Assembly: GCA_030065095.1 (NCBI GenBank)
Contig: JASJDP010000021.1
Location: forward strand, 1 to 64,000
Reading direction: 5' to 3'
From: Rhodobacter sp.
GTDB taxonomy: Bacteria > Pseudomonadota > Alphaproteobacteria > Rhodobacterales > Rhodobacteraceae
DNA: 64,000 bases
Shown here piece by piece: positions 17,785-29,052 of this stretch. Numbering within the stretch: the stretch's first letter is position 1; the number at the start of each line of letters is the position of its first letter. Below the pieces are notes generated by a model, which was not told the DNA's origin, did not search any database, and was given only the letters and a program-made list of their open reading frames with translations. Both the position numbers and the translations under genes were made by a program.

Positions 17785-18242
17785 CCGTCGTCCACGACGG
17801 AAAACAGCGTCGGCACCGCCGGGCACGGGGCCAGTTCGTTCTGCACCACATCCGACAGCCGGGTCTGGTGCAGGAAGACATAGACATGCGCGCTCAGGCT
17901 CTCCCAAAGACGATTGGTGACCGACTGCGCCCGGCTTCCCGACGACGCGCCATGGGCGCCCGCGCCGGTGTGCAGCGCGCTGACCGTCTCGTCCACCGCG
18001 CCCATCACGTCCGACACCCGGATTTCCGAGGCTGGCCGCGCCAGCCGGTAACCGCCCCCCGGTCCGCGCACCGACTCCACCAGCCCCGCCCGCCGCAGCT
18101 TGACGAAAAGCTGCTCGAGATAGGGCAGCGAGATGTCCTGCCGCTTGGAGATTTCGGCCAGCGACAACAGCGTCTCCGGCGGCTGGGTGGCCAGATCGGC
18201 CAACGCCACCATCGCATAGCGTCCCTTTGTGCTGAGCTTCAT
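17781..18242 (-). CDS. iscR: Rrf2-family regulator IscR, lacking the canonical cysteine ligands
   Basis: The 153-residue protein has a full Rrf2 winged helix (MKLSTKGRYAMVALADLA, SLPYLEQLF, ESVRGPGGGYRLARP). In E. coli, three cysteines near 92-104 plus His107 hold the [2Fe-2S] cluster. Here that loop reads TGAGAHGASSGSRAQSVTNRLW with no Cys, and only C140 is present in the whole protein. Cys-poor IscR proteins are known in Rhodobacter relatives. It sits at the head of the SUF unit and probably controls it according to Fe-S status. Confidence 0.9.
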   Translation of the reverse strand: MKLSTKGRYAMVALADLATQPPETLLSLAEISKRQDISLPYLEQLFVKLRRAGLVESVRGPGGGYRLARPASEIRVSDVMGAVDETVSALHTGAGAHGASSGSRAQSVTNRLWESLSAHVYVFLHQTRLSDVVQNELAPCPAVPTLFSVVDDG

Positions 18243-18326
18243 CCGCCGCCAGGCCCGTTATTCCATTGACGTCAAGGCGTTGGGTCATTAACTCCAACGC
18301 GACTTGTGGCGGCCGGCCGGCCGCTC

Positions 18327-18343
18327 TTTAGAACAGTTCTAAG
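18327..18343. promoter_or_regulatory. Irr/ICE-type iron box
   Basis: TTTAGAACAGTTCTAAG matches the iron control element bound by Irr (TTTAGAA-N3-TTCTAAA) at all but the last base, with six-base perfect arms (TTAGAA/TTCTAA). It lies 85-101 bases upstream of iscR and 62-78 upstream of the divergent alpha/beta hydrolase, so it could serve either gene. Irr acts when heme or iron is scarce, which would suit SUF induction. No irr gene is in the window. Confidence 0.65.
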
Positions 18344-18404
18344 GTGCCCGAGGAAATCTGTCAAGAATTCCGACGGGACCGGAACCCAGGTAACGAGGCG
18401 CGCC

Positions 18405-19058
18405 ATGCCCGAAGTAATCTTTCCAGGTCCCGAGGGCCGTCTGGAAGGCCGCTATCACCCGCAAAAGGTCAAGGACGCCCCCATCGCCATCGTGCTGCAT
18501 CCGCATCCGCAATTCGGCGGCACGATGAACAACCGGGTGGTCTACAACCTGCATTATGCCTTCTACAACATGGGCTTTACCGTTCTGCGGTTCAACTTCC
18601 GCGGCGTGGGACGCAGCCAGGGCGAATACGACCAGGGCATCGGCGAATTGAGCGACGCCGCCAGTGCGCTCGACTATCTGCAGTCGATGAACCAGAACTC
18701 CAAACATTGCTGGGTCGCGGGCTTTTCCTTCGGCGCCTGGATCGGCATGCAGCTTTTGATGCGGCGGCCCGAGATCACGGGGTTCATTTCCGTCTCGCCG
18801 CCCGCCAACATGTACGATTTCTCGTTCCTTGCGCCCTGCCCGTCCTCGGGCCTGATCATCAACGGCACCGCCGATCGCGTGGCGCCGCCCAAGGACACCC
18901 ATGCGCTGGTGGAAAAGCTACACGAACAAAAGGGCATCACCATCACCCACGAAGAGGTCGAGGGCGCCGGTCATTTCTTCGAAGACCCGCATATGGAACA
19001 GATGATCGGCACGGTCGACGCCTATGTCCGCCGACGGCTGAACGAAACGACGCGGTAG
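18405..19058 (+). CDS. alpha/beta hydrolase
   Basis: The 217-residue protein shows the oxyanion region IVLHPHPQFGGTMNN, the nucleophile elbow AGFSFGAW (Ser in GxSxG), an Asp in NGTADRVAPPKDT and the His in GAGHFF. Together these give a complete Ser-Asp-His triad. It resembles the CocE/NonD-like or YfhR-type small hydrolases. The ATG at 18405 has GAGG seven bases upstream, and the open frame before it is not needed. It is divergent from iscR, sharing the intergenic region that holds the iron box. The substrate is unknown. Confidence 0.85.
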   Translation: MPEVIFPGPEGRLEGRYHPQKVKDAPIAIVLHPHPQFGGTMNNRVVYNLHYAFYNMGFTVLRFNFRGVGRSQGEYDQGIGELSDAASALDYLQSMNQNSKHCWVAGFSFGAWIGMQLLMRRPEITGFISVSPPANMYDFSFLAPCPSSGLIINGTADRVAPPKDTHALVEKLHEQKGITITHEEVEGAGHFFEDPHMEQMIGTVDAYVRRRLNETTR

Positions 19059-19165
19059 CAAGCCGCCTCGGCGCAGAGGCCTCGGTATACAATCGCATAC
19101 TAGGCGTGCATCGTACTTTGCGCTAAGACGTCGTCGCGGCCCGATTCCCGCCAGCGGAGGCTCCG

Positions 19166-20380
19166 ATGACCAAGATCAAGGTGGACAATCCCATCGTCGA
19201 GATGGACGGCGACGAGATGACCCGCATCATGTGGGACTTCATCAAGCAAAAGCTGATCCTGCCCTATCTGGACATCGATCTTCTGTACTACGACCTCGGC
19301 ATCGAGGAACGCGACCGCACCGACGACCGGATCACCGTCGACGCGGCCGAAAAGACCAAGGAGGTCGGCGTCGCGGTCAAATGCGCCACGATCACGCCCG
19401 ACGAGGCGCGGGTCGAGGAGTTCGGGCTGAAACGCATGTACCGTTCGCCCAACGGCACGATCCGCAACATCCTGGGCGGCGTCATCTTCCGCGCCCCGAT
19501 CATCTGCCGCAACGTGCCGCGGCTGGTGCCCGGCTGGACCCAGCCCATCGTCGTCGGCCGCCACGCCTTCGGCGACCAGTACCGCGCGACCGATTTCACC
19601 TTCCCCGGCCCCGGCAAGCTGACGATGAAATTCGTGGGGGAAGATGGCACCGAGATCGAGCGCGACGTGTTCGATGCCCCCGCCGCCGGCGTCGCCATGG
19701 GCATGTACAACCTCGACGCCTCGATCTACGACTTTGCCCGCGCGTCGCTGAACTATGGCCTGAATCTCGGCTGGCCGGTGTACCTGTCGACCAAGAACAC
19801 GATCCTCAAGGCCTATGACGGCCGCTTCAAGGATATCTTCCAGGAGGTCTTCGAAACCGAATTCAAAGAACGGTTCGACGCCAAGAAGATCTGGTACGAA
19901 CACCGCCTGATCGACGACATGGTCGCGTCGTCGCTGAAATGGTCCGGCGGTTATGTCTGGGCCTGCAAGAACTACGACGGCGACGTGCAGTCCGACACGG
20001 TGGCCCAGGGGTTCGGGTCGCTCGGGCTGATGACCTCGATCCTGATGACCCCCGACGGCAAGATCGTCGAGGCAGAGGCCGCCCACGGCACCGTCACCCG
20101 GCATTACCGCCAGCACCAGGCGGGCAAGGCGACGTCGACGAATTCCATCGCCTCGATCTACGCCTGGACCGGCGGGCTGAAGCATCGCGCCAAGCTCGAC
20201 GGCAACGAGGCGCTGACGACATTCGCCGAAACGCTGGAGCGTGTCATCGTCGAAACCGTCGAATCGGGCTTCATGACCAAGGATCTCGCGCTGCTGGTCG
20301 GCCCCGACCAGAAATGGCTGACCACGATGGGCTTTCTGGAAAAGATCGACGAGAACCTGAACCTGGCGCTTGCAGGCTGA
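19166..20380 (+). CDS. icd: NADP-dependent isocitrate dehydrogenase
   Basis: This TCA-cycle enzyme of 404 residues converts isocitrate to 2-oxoglutarate with NADP. It is the homodimeric, eukaryote-like type ([18 protein letters not shown] at the start). [14 protein letters not shown] is the substrate-loop region, with phosphate and isocitrate residues Ser and Asn, and the [19 protein letters not shown] segment binds metal through Asp. GCGGAGG upstream of the ATG is a good ribosome site. About 107 bases separate it from the hydrolase, so it may have its own promoter. Confidence 0.96.
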   Translation: MTKIKVDNPIVEMDGDEMTRIMWDFIKQKLILPYLDIDLLYYDLGIEERDRTDDRITVDAAEKTKEVGVAVKCATITPDEARVEEFGLKRMYRSPNGTIRNILGGVIFRAPIICRNVPRLVPGWTQPIVVGRHAFGDQYRATDFTFPGPGKLTMKFVGEDGTEIERDVFDAPAAGVAMGMYNLDASIYDFARASLNYGLNLGWPVYLSTKNTILKAYDGRFKDIFQEVFETEFKERFDAKKIWYEHRLIDDMVASSLKWSGGYVWACKNYDGDVQSDTVAQGFGSLGLMTSILMTPDGKIVEAEAAHGTVTRHYRQHQAGKATSTNSIASIYAWTGGLKHRAKLDGNEALTTFAETLERVIVETVESGFMTKDLALLVGPDQKWLTTMGFLEKIDENLNLALAG

Positions 20381-20387
20381 ACTGTAG

Positions 20388-21017
20388 GTGTCCCCACATC
20401 TCATTCCAGCTGGCGCGCCGCTTACCCTCGACCCCCAACGCACCGGGCAAGAGCGACTCTGGGATTGCTACGACGCCTATGTCGACCGTGTGGGCGACCG
20501 GATCATCCATGACATCGTACATTCCGAGCCACTTTTGGGCCTGATGGCTGCCGTTGAAGCCGGACAGATCACCCGCGGTCAGTTCCTGTTGCACACCGCC
20601 CTGCTCGCCGAGGGTCAGATCGGCAATGGCGGGCTCGACCAGTTGATCTCGAACTTCCCGCAACTGGTCGAGGATTTTGCGATCCTGCTTGAGACCCTGG
20701 AACAAGACGCCTTTCTCAACGCCTACTGCCGCGTCGCCGACCCGATGATCGCATCGCTGCAGAAGGCACGCAAAGGCCCGCGCCTGGTGCCGGCCAAAGC
20801 GCGCTATCTGCGGCACTGCATTCGGGTCGAGGCGACCTTGACGGAGACTCCTCAAGAGCTTTTCGACTTGGTCGATGATCACTTCACGCTGATCTACGAG
20901 GACAAATCCGATCCCAGCCGCTGGGGTGTCCTTCCAAAGGAGAGCTGGGCCACCGGCCTTTGCGAGGCCGTTGCGGCCTATGTCGAGGCCAAGCCCGGCG
21001 AGTTCATTGCGGCTTGA
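20388..21017 (+). CDS. DMP19/DUF4375-like protein
   Basis: The 209-residue protein has the QIGNGGLDQLISNFPQ motif characteristic of the DMP19/DUF4375 group, preceded by long amphipathic helices. DMP19 of Neisseria is a DNA-mimic protein, but the motif is widespread and function here is unknown. The start is a GTG only seven bases after the icd stop, and no good ribosome site is visible, so the real start may be slightly downstream. It is probably transcribed with icd. Confidence 0.7.
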   Translation: MSPHLIPAGAPLTLDPQRTGQERLWDCYDAYVDRVGDRIIHDIVHSEPLLGLMAAVEAGQITRGQFLLHTALLAEGQIGNGGLDQLISNFPQLVEDFAILLETLEQDAFLNAYCRVADPMIASLQKARKGPRLVPAKARYLRHCIRVEATLTETPQELFDLVDDHFTLIYEDKSDPSRWGVLPKESWATGLCEAVAAYVEAKPGEFIAA

Positions 21018-21181
21018 GCCGTCTGGCCCCTGCACCGAGCCCAAGCGCCCGGCGACATCCTGCACAACTCCGCTTCGTGCCCGCACCTGTGCGGCCTCGC
21101 CCCGCGCCGTCTGCCGCAAGCGCCCTTCCCTTTTCCGTGCGAGCGTGTTTCTCCGAAGCCAACCGTGGAGGACGCCCAGCC

Positions 21182-21517
21182 ATGCCCAAATCCTACTTCT
21201 TTCTCGTGGCCGCCATTCTGGCCGAGACCATCGGCACCACCGCGCTGCAGGCCAGCCAGCAATTCACACGCCTGACACCGTCGCTCATCGTCGTGGCAGG
21301 CTATGGCGTCAGCTTCTATCTGCTGGCGCTTGCGCTCAAGACCATTCCGGTCGGCATCGCCTATGCCATATGGTCCGGCCTCGGCATCGTCTTCATTGCG
21401 GTGATCGGCCTTGCGATCTTCGGCCAGCGCCTCGATCTTCCGGCCGTCCTGGGCATCGCCATGATCCTCGCCGGCATCCTGGTCATCCATCTGTTTTCGC
21501 AAAGCGCCTCGCACTGA
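21182..21517 (+). CDS. SMR-family multidrug efflux protein
   Basis: The 111-residue protein has four helices: about 4-22, 31-51, 57-78 and 84-104. The membrane-embedded glutamate is E15 in VAAILAETIGT, equivalent to EmrE E14. The motif GIAYAIWSGLGIV in helix 3 is typical of the family. It works as a dual-topology homodimer that exports cations or small polar compounds by proton antiport. GGAGG lies ten bases before the ATG; the open frame back to 20960 is not coding. EmrE/SugE-type subfamilies cannot be separated from this alone. Confidence 0.9.
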   Translation: MPKSYFFLVAAILAETIGTTALQASQQFTRLTPSLIVVAGYGVSFYLLALALKTIPVGIAYAIWSGLGIVFIAVIGLAIFGQRLDLPAVLGIAMILAGILVIHLFSQSASH

Positions 21518-21661
21518 TGTGAAAACCGGTCCGGGCGGTCACCCGGCGGCAGGACGTGCGGACCTGGCGGGCGCAAGCCCATACTGGCCGTGCGATGAGG
21601 CGGCTGTGCTAAGTTTATTCTTTTCATGCGCTTAGCTGACCCTCCCCGCAGGAACACAGCC

Positions 21662-21733
21662 ATGCCGGCACTTTCCGCTGGCCTTTTCGGCGCCCCCGCG
21701 CTACCTGCCCGGCAGCTCCCCGGAAAGGCCTAG
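21662..21733 (+). CDS. possible 23-codon leader ORF upstream of typA
   Basis: A short frame (ATG at 21662, with AGGA about eight bases before it) encodes 23 residues, MPALSAGLFGAPALPARQLP and three more, and stops with TAG at 21731, two bases before the typA ATG. A ribosome finishing here would be placed over the typA start, which could couple or gate its translation. Upstream, GCTAAG (21608-21613) and CTTAGC (21631-21636) could form a hairpin stem. This is an inference from spacing; no peptide family is recognised. Confidence 0.35.
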   Translation: MPALSAGLFGAPALPARQLPGKA

Positions 21734-21735
21734 GA

Positions 21736-23556
21736 ATGGACCTGCGCAACATCGCGATCATCGCTCATGTCGACCATGGGAAAACGACGCTTGTCGACGA
21801 ATTGCTGAAACAATCCGGCGCGTTCCGCGCCGGGCAGGCCGTGGCCGAACGCGCGCTGGATTCGAACGACCTGGAACGCGAACGCGGCATAACGATCCTC
21901 GCCAAATGCACCTCGGTCGAGTGGAAGGGCACCCGCATCAACATCGTCGACACGCCCGGCCACGCCGATTTCGGCGGCGAGGTCGAGCGCATTCTCAGCA
22001 TGGTCGACGGGGTCGTGCTGCTGGTCGACGCCGCCGAGGGCCCGATGCCGCAGACAAAATTCGTCACGTCCAAGGCCCTGGCCCTTGGCCTGCGGCCGAT
22101 CGTGGTGCTGAACAAGGTCGACAAGCCGGACGCGGAACCCGACCGTGCGCTCGACGAGTGTTTCGACCTCTTCGCCGCGCTGGACGCCAACGAAGACCAG
22201 CTCGATTTCCCGCATCTTTATGCCTCGGGACGCTCCGGCTGGGCCGATGCCGACCTCGACGGCCCGCGCGCCGACCTTTCGGCGCTATTCAACCTGATCG
22301 TCAACCACGTCCCCGCGCCGCGCCAGATCAAGCATCAGGACGAGGATTTCACGATGCTGGCCACCACGCTCGGCGCCGATCCCTTCGTGGGGCGGATGCT
22401 GACCGGGCGGGTGGAAACGGGCAGGCTGCGCGTTGGCGCCACGGTCCAGGCGCTGTCCCGCGTCGGCCAGAAGATCGAACAGTTCCGCGTCACCAAGATC
22501 CGCGCGTTCCGCGGGCTTGCAAGCCAGGACATCGACGAGGCCACCGCCGGCGACATCGTCAGCCTCGCCGGCATGTCGAAGGCGACCGTGTCCGATACCA
22601 TCGCCGCGCTCGCCGTCGAGTCCCCGCTGGAAGCGCAGCCGATCGATCCGCCGACGATCAGCGTCACTTTCGGCATCAACGACTCGCCGCTTGCGGGGCG
22701 GGACGGCAAGAAGGTGCAGTCCCGCGTGATCCGCGACCGGCTGATGAAGGAAGCGGAATCGAACGTTGCGATCCGCGTCACCGACACCCCCGGCGGCGAG
22801 GCGTTCGAGGTGGCCGGCCGCGGCGAGTTGCAGATGGGCGTCCTGATCGAGAACATGCGCCGCGAAGGGTTCGAGCTGAGCATCAGCCGCCCCCAGGTCC
22901 TGTTCCGCGACGTCGACGGCCAGCGGATGGAACCCGTCGAAGAGGTCACCATCGACGTCGACGACGACTACGCGGGCACCGTGATCGAAAAGATCACCGG
23001 CCCCCGCAAGGGAGAACTGTCCGAGATGAAGCCGGCGGGCGCCGGCAAGACACGCATCGTCGCTCATGTCCCCAGCCGCGGGCTGATCGGCTATCATGGC
23101 GAGTTCCTGACCGACACCCGCGGCACCGGCGTGCTGAACCGCGTCTTCCATGCATGGGCGCCCTACAAGGGGCCCATCCCCGGCCGGCGTGCCGGCGTGT
23201 TGATCTCGATGGAAAACGGCACCTCGGTGGCTTACGCGCTCTGGAACCTGGAAGAGCGCGGCAAGATGTTCATCGGCGCGCAGGAACCGGTCTATACCGG
23301 CATGATCATCGGTGAGCATTCCCGCGACAACGATCTCGAGGTGAACCCGCTCAAGGGCAAGAAGCTGACCAATATCCGCGCCAGCGGCTCGGACGAGGCC
23401 GTGCGGCTGACGACGCCGGTGAAGATGTCGCTGGAACAGGCCATTGCCTATATCGACGACGACGAACTGGTCGAGGTCACTCCGAACGCGATCCGGATGC
23501 GCAAGCGTTTCCTGGACCCGCACGAACGCAAGCGTCAGGCGCGCGCGGCCGGCTGA
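21736..23556 (+). CDS. typA: BipA/TypA translational GTPase
   Basis: The 606-residue ribosome-associated GTPase has P-loop AHVDHGKTT at 10-18, switch [24 protein letters not shown] for guanine recognition, and EF-G-like domains II, III and V. The C-terminal domain begins about [12 protein letters not shown]. It acts in 50S assembly and in stress and low-temperature growth. It starts at the ATG at 21736, with AAAGG and AGGA close upstream. A terminator follows at 23567. Confidence 0.96.
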   Translation: MDLRNIAIIAHVDHGKTTLVDELLKQSGAFRAGQAVAERALDSNDLERERGITILAKCTSVEWKGTRINIVDTPGHADFGGEVERILSMVDGVVLLVDAAEGPMPQTKFVTSKALALGLRPIVVLNKVDKPDAEPDRALDECFDLFAALDANEDQLDFPHLYASGRSGWADADLDGPRADLSALFNLIVNHVPAPRQIKHQDEDFTMLATTLGADPFVGRMLTGRVETGRLRVGATVQALSRVGQKIEQFRVTKIRAFRGLASQDIDEATAGDIVSLAGMSKATVSDTIAALAVESPLEAQPIDPPTISVTFGINDSPLAGRDGKKVQSRVIRDRLMKEAESNVAIRVTDTPGGEAFEVAGRGELQMGVLIENMRREGFELSISRPQVLFRDVDGQRMEPVEEVTIDVDDDYAGTVIEKITGPRKGELSEMKPAGAGKTRIVAHVPSRGLIGYHGEFLTDTRGTGVLNRVFHAWAPYKGPIPGRRAGVLISMENGTSVAYALWNLEERGKMFIGAQEPVYTGMIIGEHSRDNDLEVNPLKGKKLTNIRASGSDEAVRLTTPVKMSLEQAIAYIDDDELVEVTPNAIRMRKRFLDPHERKRQARAAG

Positions 23557-23566
23557 GGCCAAGAAA

Positions 23567-23596
23567 AAAAGCGCGGGCAGCAGAACCCGCGCTTTT
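23567..23596. terminator. rho-independent terminator between convergent genes
   Basis: AAAAGCGCGGG and CCCGCGCTTTT pair across an eight-base loop. The hairpin has T-runs on both strands, so it can end typA on the plus strand and the secreted-protein gene on the minus strand. Confidence 0.85.
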
Positions 23597-23665
23597 GGAT
23601 GGAACTCACTATTCCAAAAAAACCGAACGCCGGCGGGGATGTCGCCGGCGATAGGCCATCAGGTC

Positions 23666-23950
23666 TTAGTCACAGGCCGGGCAGCCGCAGGACACTTCTT
23701 TCATGACCCAGTAGCCTTTCGAGGCCATGGTCTTGTGCTCGCGGTAGACCGGGGCGTAATGCACCAGCTCGATACGGCCGTTCTTGTGCTCGTAGCGCTC
23801 TTTGGCGGCCTTCACGAGAACCTTGTGCGTATCGTACTTGGCCGGGACCCAGTGCTTGTCGAAGCAAGCGACAGTGCGGCCTTCCCAGGCCATGGCAGAA
23901 CCGGCAGTCAGAACAACAGCGGCAGCTGCTGCAGTCAGGATCGATTTCAT
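23666..23950 (-). CDS. small secreted protein with C-terminal cysteines
   Basis: The protein has 94 residues. A signal peptide (KSILTAAAAAVVLTAGSAMA, likely cut after residue 21) leads to a mature part of about 73 residues, rich in Lys, His and Tyr. It contains one Cys in VACFDKHW and ends SCGCPACD with three more. Four cysteines near one another suggest a disulfide or a bound metal. GGAGG eight bases before the ATG at 23950 supports the start. Function is unknown; it is expected in the periplasm. Confidence 0.75.
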   Translation of the reverse strand: MKSILTAAAAAVVLTAGSAMAWEGRTVACFDKHWVPAKYDTHKVLVKAAKERYEHKNGRIELVHYAPVYREHKTMASKGYWVMKEVSCGCPACD

Positions 23951-24347
23951 AGTTGAACCTCCGTTACCCAAAAAGTGATTTAGATTTACCATGCTGGTTC
24001 TGCGAGCACCTATAGGCCGATTGTGACGGATTTGCCGTTTGACAGGCAAAACCGCGAAAAATCTCGGGAATCGACCCCAACTGTGGTCCGCGCGCATCAC
24101 TCTGAGTTCGACAACTGAAAGGGCAAAATTTGCCATTGGTTAAGGCTCAGAAACAAAACGAGAAAGTCATGCCGATTGTCCTGAGAACAGGTGTTTATGC
24201 CACATTTCAAGCTGGGGAAAAGCCGAATCACTGGGGATAGTTTCCGCGCGGCGCGCGCAGATTGTGACATTCCGACCCCGTCCGAACAAGCCAACCAAAG
24301 GCCGCCTTCGGCATGTTTTTGCCGTCAACATGGCCTTTTTCTACGGC
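23951..24347. other. intergenic region, about 400 bases
   Basis: This region carries the promoter and leader of the secreted-protein gene (minus strand), and the MOSC gene ends at its right edge. AT content is higher than in the flanks. A 105-residue plus-strand frame at 24191-24508 overlaps the MOSC gene and has an arginine-rich tail; I regard it as non-coding. No clear promoter pair was located. Confidence 0.5.
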
Positions 24348-24830
24348 TTATCCGCCTATGGTCTGCGCGCGGACCACAGCGTCCCCGATGGCGACCCGGC
24401 CGGGGCGGAAAACCCGCGCGCACCAGCCGCCATGTCCGCGGACCGCGTTGTAACCGCCGACCCCGAATGCCTGTTGCATCCGCGAGCATGGCGCGCACGG
24501 GCCCGTGATCTCGACCTCTGCCGCGCCGAGCCACAGGCGCGCACCGCGCAGGGCGCTCAAGTTCAGCCCGCTCACATGGATATTACGGCGCAGGTCTTCC
24601 GGCAGAACCTCGCAGCCGCCCAGAAATCCCGAGATCGCCGCCAGATGTTCGTCCTGAAAGAGCGTCACCGCGCGCTTGCCCGGCCGGGCATGGTCACCCT
24701 CCAGCCCCGCCTCGGACAGGAAGGCCTGCAGCAGCGGTTGCACGTTCTGGTGCCGCGCCGGACGAATGCCGATCCAGACGATGCGCCCGGGCTGGGCGTC
24801 GGCAGACGTCAGTTCGGCAAGCGTGGCCAG
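24348..24830 (-). CDS. MOSC-domain protein with uncertain, probably non-standard start
   Basis: This molybdenum-cofactor-sulfurase C-terminal-like protein shows RIVWIGIRPAR, GLEGDHARPGKRAVTLFQDEH, the Cys-containing GPCAPCSRM loop and GGYNAVRGHGGWCARV. The domain normally begins well before residue 1 of the only standard start (GTG at 24743), which would delete the first strand. Upstream codons stay open to the TAG of the DUF1330 gene, in the same frame, with no ATG, GTG or TTG. A CTG at 24828-24830, eight bases after AGAGG, gives 160 residues and a complete domain. The start is therefore inferred. Confidence 0.6.
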   Translation of the reverse strand: MATLAELTSADAQPGRIVWIGIRPARHQNVQPLLQAFLSEAGLEGDHARPGKRAVTLFQDEHLAAISGFLGGCEVLPEDLRRNIHVSGLNLSALRGARLWLGAAEVEITGPCAPCSRMQQAFGVGGYNAVRGHGGWCARVFRPGRVAIGDAVVRAQTIGG

Positions 24831-24833
24831 CGC

Positions 24834-25118
24834 CTAGACCTCTTCCACGACCATCAAATCGCGTTCGCTGGCCGCCTTGGCGAATTGCAGCGCCTCTTGG
24901 TAGCGCGGCGAGTTGTAACAGGCGACGGCGTCCTCGACGCTTGGAAACCGGGCCACCACGTTGCGGGGCCGGTCCTTGCCTTCAAGCACCACATAGCGCC
25001 CGCCGCGGGCCAGGAAGGTGCCGCCATGGGCGGCAATCGCCTCGGTGGCGATCGCTGCGTACTTGGCATAGGCCGCGTCGTCGGTGACCGTCACATGTGC
25101 AATCCAAAGAGCCCCCAT
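24834..25118 (-). CDS. DUF1330 family protein
   Basis: The 94-residue protein has a ferredoxin-like fold pattern: IAHVTVTDDAAYAKYAAIATEAIAAHGGTFLARGG, then VARFPSVEDAVACYNSPRYQEA, ending in DLMVVEEV. These are typical of DUF1330. It ends three bases before the inferred start of the MOSC gene and starts three bases after the alaS stop, so it may be expressed together with both. The family has no settled function. Confidence 0.85.
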   Translation of the reverse strand: MGALWIAHVTVTDDAAYAKYAAIATEAIAAHGGTFLARGGRYVVLEGKDRPRNVVARFPSVEDAVACYNSPRYQEALQFAKAASERDLMVVEEV

Positions 25119-25121
25119 CGC

Positions 25122-27794
<2,673 letters not shown>

Positions 27795-27875
27795 GGGCAG
27801 GCGGTCCGAATTGTTCTTGGCTACCGCGTCGTTTACCGGTGTGACCGAACGGTGTCCACCTGCCCAACCGTATCA

Positions 27876-28949
27876 TCAGCCCTCGAGCAAGGCGTCGTCC
27901 TCGCCATCCGCGACCGCATCGAAATCAAGCCCGTGGGCGGCGCGAATCTTATCCTCGATCTCCAACGCCATCGCGCCGTTCTCCCGCAGGAAGTTCTTGG
28001 CGTTTTCACGTCCCTGACCGATGCGTTCGTCACCATAGCTGAACCAGGCGCCGGACTTTTCGACCACGCCGGCCCTGACGCCAAGATCGAGAAGCTCGCC
28101 GGTCTTCGATATGCCCTCGCCGTACATGATGTCGAACTCGACCTGCTTGAAGGGCGGCGCCACCTTGTTCTTGACCACCTTCACACGGGTCTGATTGCCC
28201 ACGACCTCGTCGCGGTCCTTGATCGATCCGATGCGGCGGATATCAAGCCGGACGGAGCTGTAGAACTTAAGCGCGTTGCCCCCCGTGGTGGTCTCGGGCG
28301 AGCCGAACATGACGCCGATCTTCATGCGGATCTGGTTGATGAAGATCACCATGCAGTTCGAACGGGCGATCGATCCGGTCAGCTTGCGCATCGCCTGGCT
28401 CATCAGCCGGGCATGCACGCCGACCGAGGAATCCCCCATATCGCCTTCGAGTTCGCTGCGCGGGGTCAGCGCGGCGACCGAATCCACCACGACCATGTTG
28501 ACGGCCCCCGACCGCACCAGCGTATCGGTGATCTCAAGCGCCTGTTCCCCGGTGTCGGGCTGGCTGATCAGCAATTCGTCCAGATTGACGCCCAGCTTCT
28601 TGGCGTATTGCGGGTCCAGCGCATGTTCGGCATCGACAAAGGCGCAGACGCCGCCTTTTTTCTGTTCCTCGGCGACGCAATGCAGCGTGAGCGTCGTCTT
28701 GCCGGAACTCTCGGGCCCGAAAACCTCGACGATCCGGCCCTTCGGCAAGCCGCCGATCCCCAAGGCAATGTCAAGCCCAAGCGAACCGGTCGAGGTCGCC
28801 TCGATCTCCTGCAGCGCGCCCGCGCCGCCGAGTTTCATGATCGAGCCCTTGCCGAACTGCCGTTCGATCTGTGCCAGCGCTGAATCGAGCGCCTTCTGCT
28901 TGTCGCTGTCGCGCTTGTCCGTCATCGAGAGAAGTTCTGCCGTTGCCAT
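27876..28949 (-). CDS. recA: RecA recombinase
   Basis: The protein has 357 residues. Walker A is GPESSGKTT at 78-86, Walker B sits in [10 protein letters not shown], and loop-2-type [25 protein letters not shown] is present. The C-terminal tail is acidic ([16 protein letters not shown]). It promotes strand exchange in homologous repair and stimulates LexA self-cleavage. A LexA box and a promoter lie directly upstream, and an 80-base gap separates it from alaS. Confidence 0.98.
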   Translation of the reverse strand: MATAELLSMTDKRDSDKQKALDSALAQIERQFGKGSIMKLGGAGALQEIEATSTGSLGLDIALGIGGLPKGRIVEVFGPESSGKTTLTLHCVAEEQKKGGVCAFVDAEHALDPQYAKKLGVNLDELLISQPDTGEQALEITDTLVRSGAVNMVVVDSVAALTPRSELEGDMGDSSVGVHARLMSQAMRKLTGSIARSNCMVIFINQIRMKIGVMFGSPETTTGGNALKFYSSVRLDIRRIGSIKDRDEVVGNQTRVKVVKNKVAPPFKQVEFDIMYGEGISKTGELLDLGVRAGVVEKSGAWFSYGDERIGQGRENAKNFLRENGAMALEIEDKIRAAHGLDFDAVADGEDDALLEG

Positions 28950-29000
28950 GGATCGGGTTCCTTATTTCACAGCCTGTACGCAGCGGCAATCGCCACTGAT

Positions 29001-29015
29001 GTTCGCCTCTTGTTC
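29001..29015. promoter_or_regulatory. LexA box of recA
   Basis: GTTC-N7-GTTC (GTTCGCCTCTTGTTC) is the direct-repeat SOS box of Alphaproteobacteria. It lies 52-66 bases upstream of the recA start and just downstream of the predicted -10, so bound LexA would block transcription. Confidence 0.85.
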
Positions 29016-29023
29016 TGCGCGCC

Positions 29024-29052
29024 CTTATGCGAACAAAACGTGGACAAATCAA
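29024..29052 (-). promoter_or_regulatory. predicted recA promoter
   Basis: On the minus strand TTGATT (29047-29052) and CATAAG (29024-29029) are separated by 17 bases, a reasonable -35/-10 pair. The LexA box follows eight bases downstream of the -10. Predicted by eye only. Confidence 0.55.

Noticed and set aside
17785-18297. N-terminal extension of the IscS-like desulfurase
   Set aside because: This part runs over iscR in another frame; the desulfurase starts with [15 protein letters not shown] at 17784.
21906-23315. 469-residue frame inside typA
   Set aside because: Same-strand +2 shadow, nearly all Arg, Pro, Gly and His.
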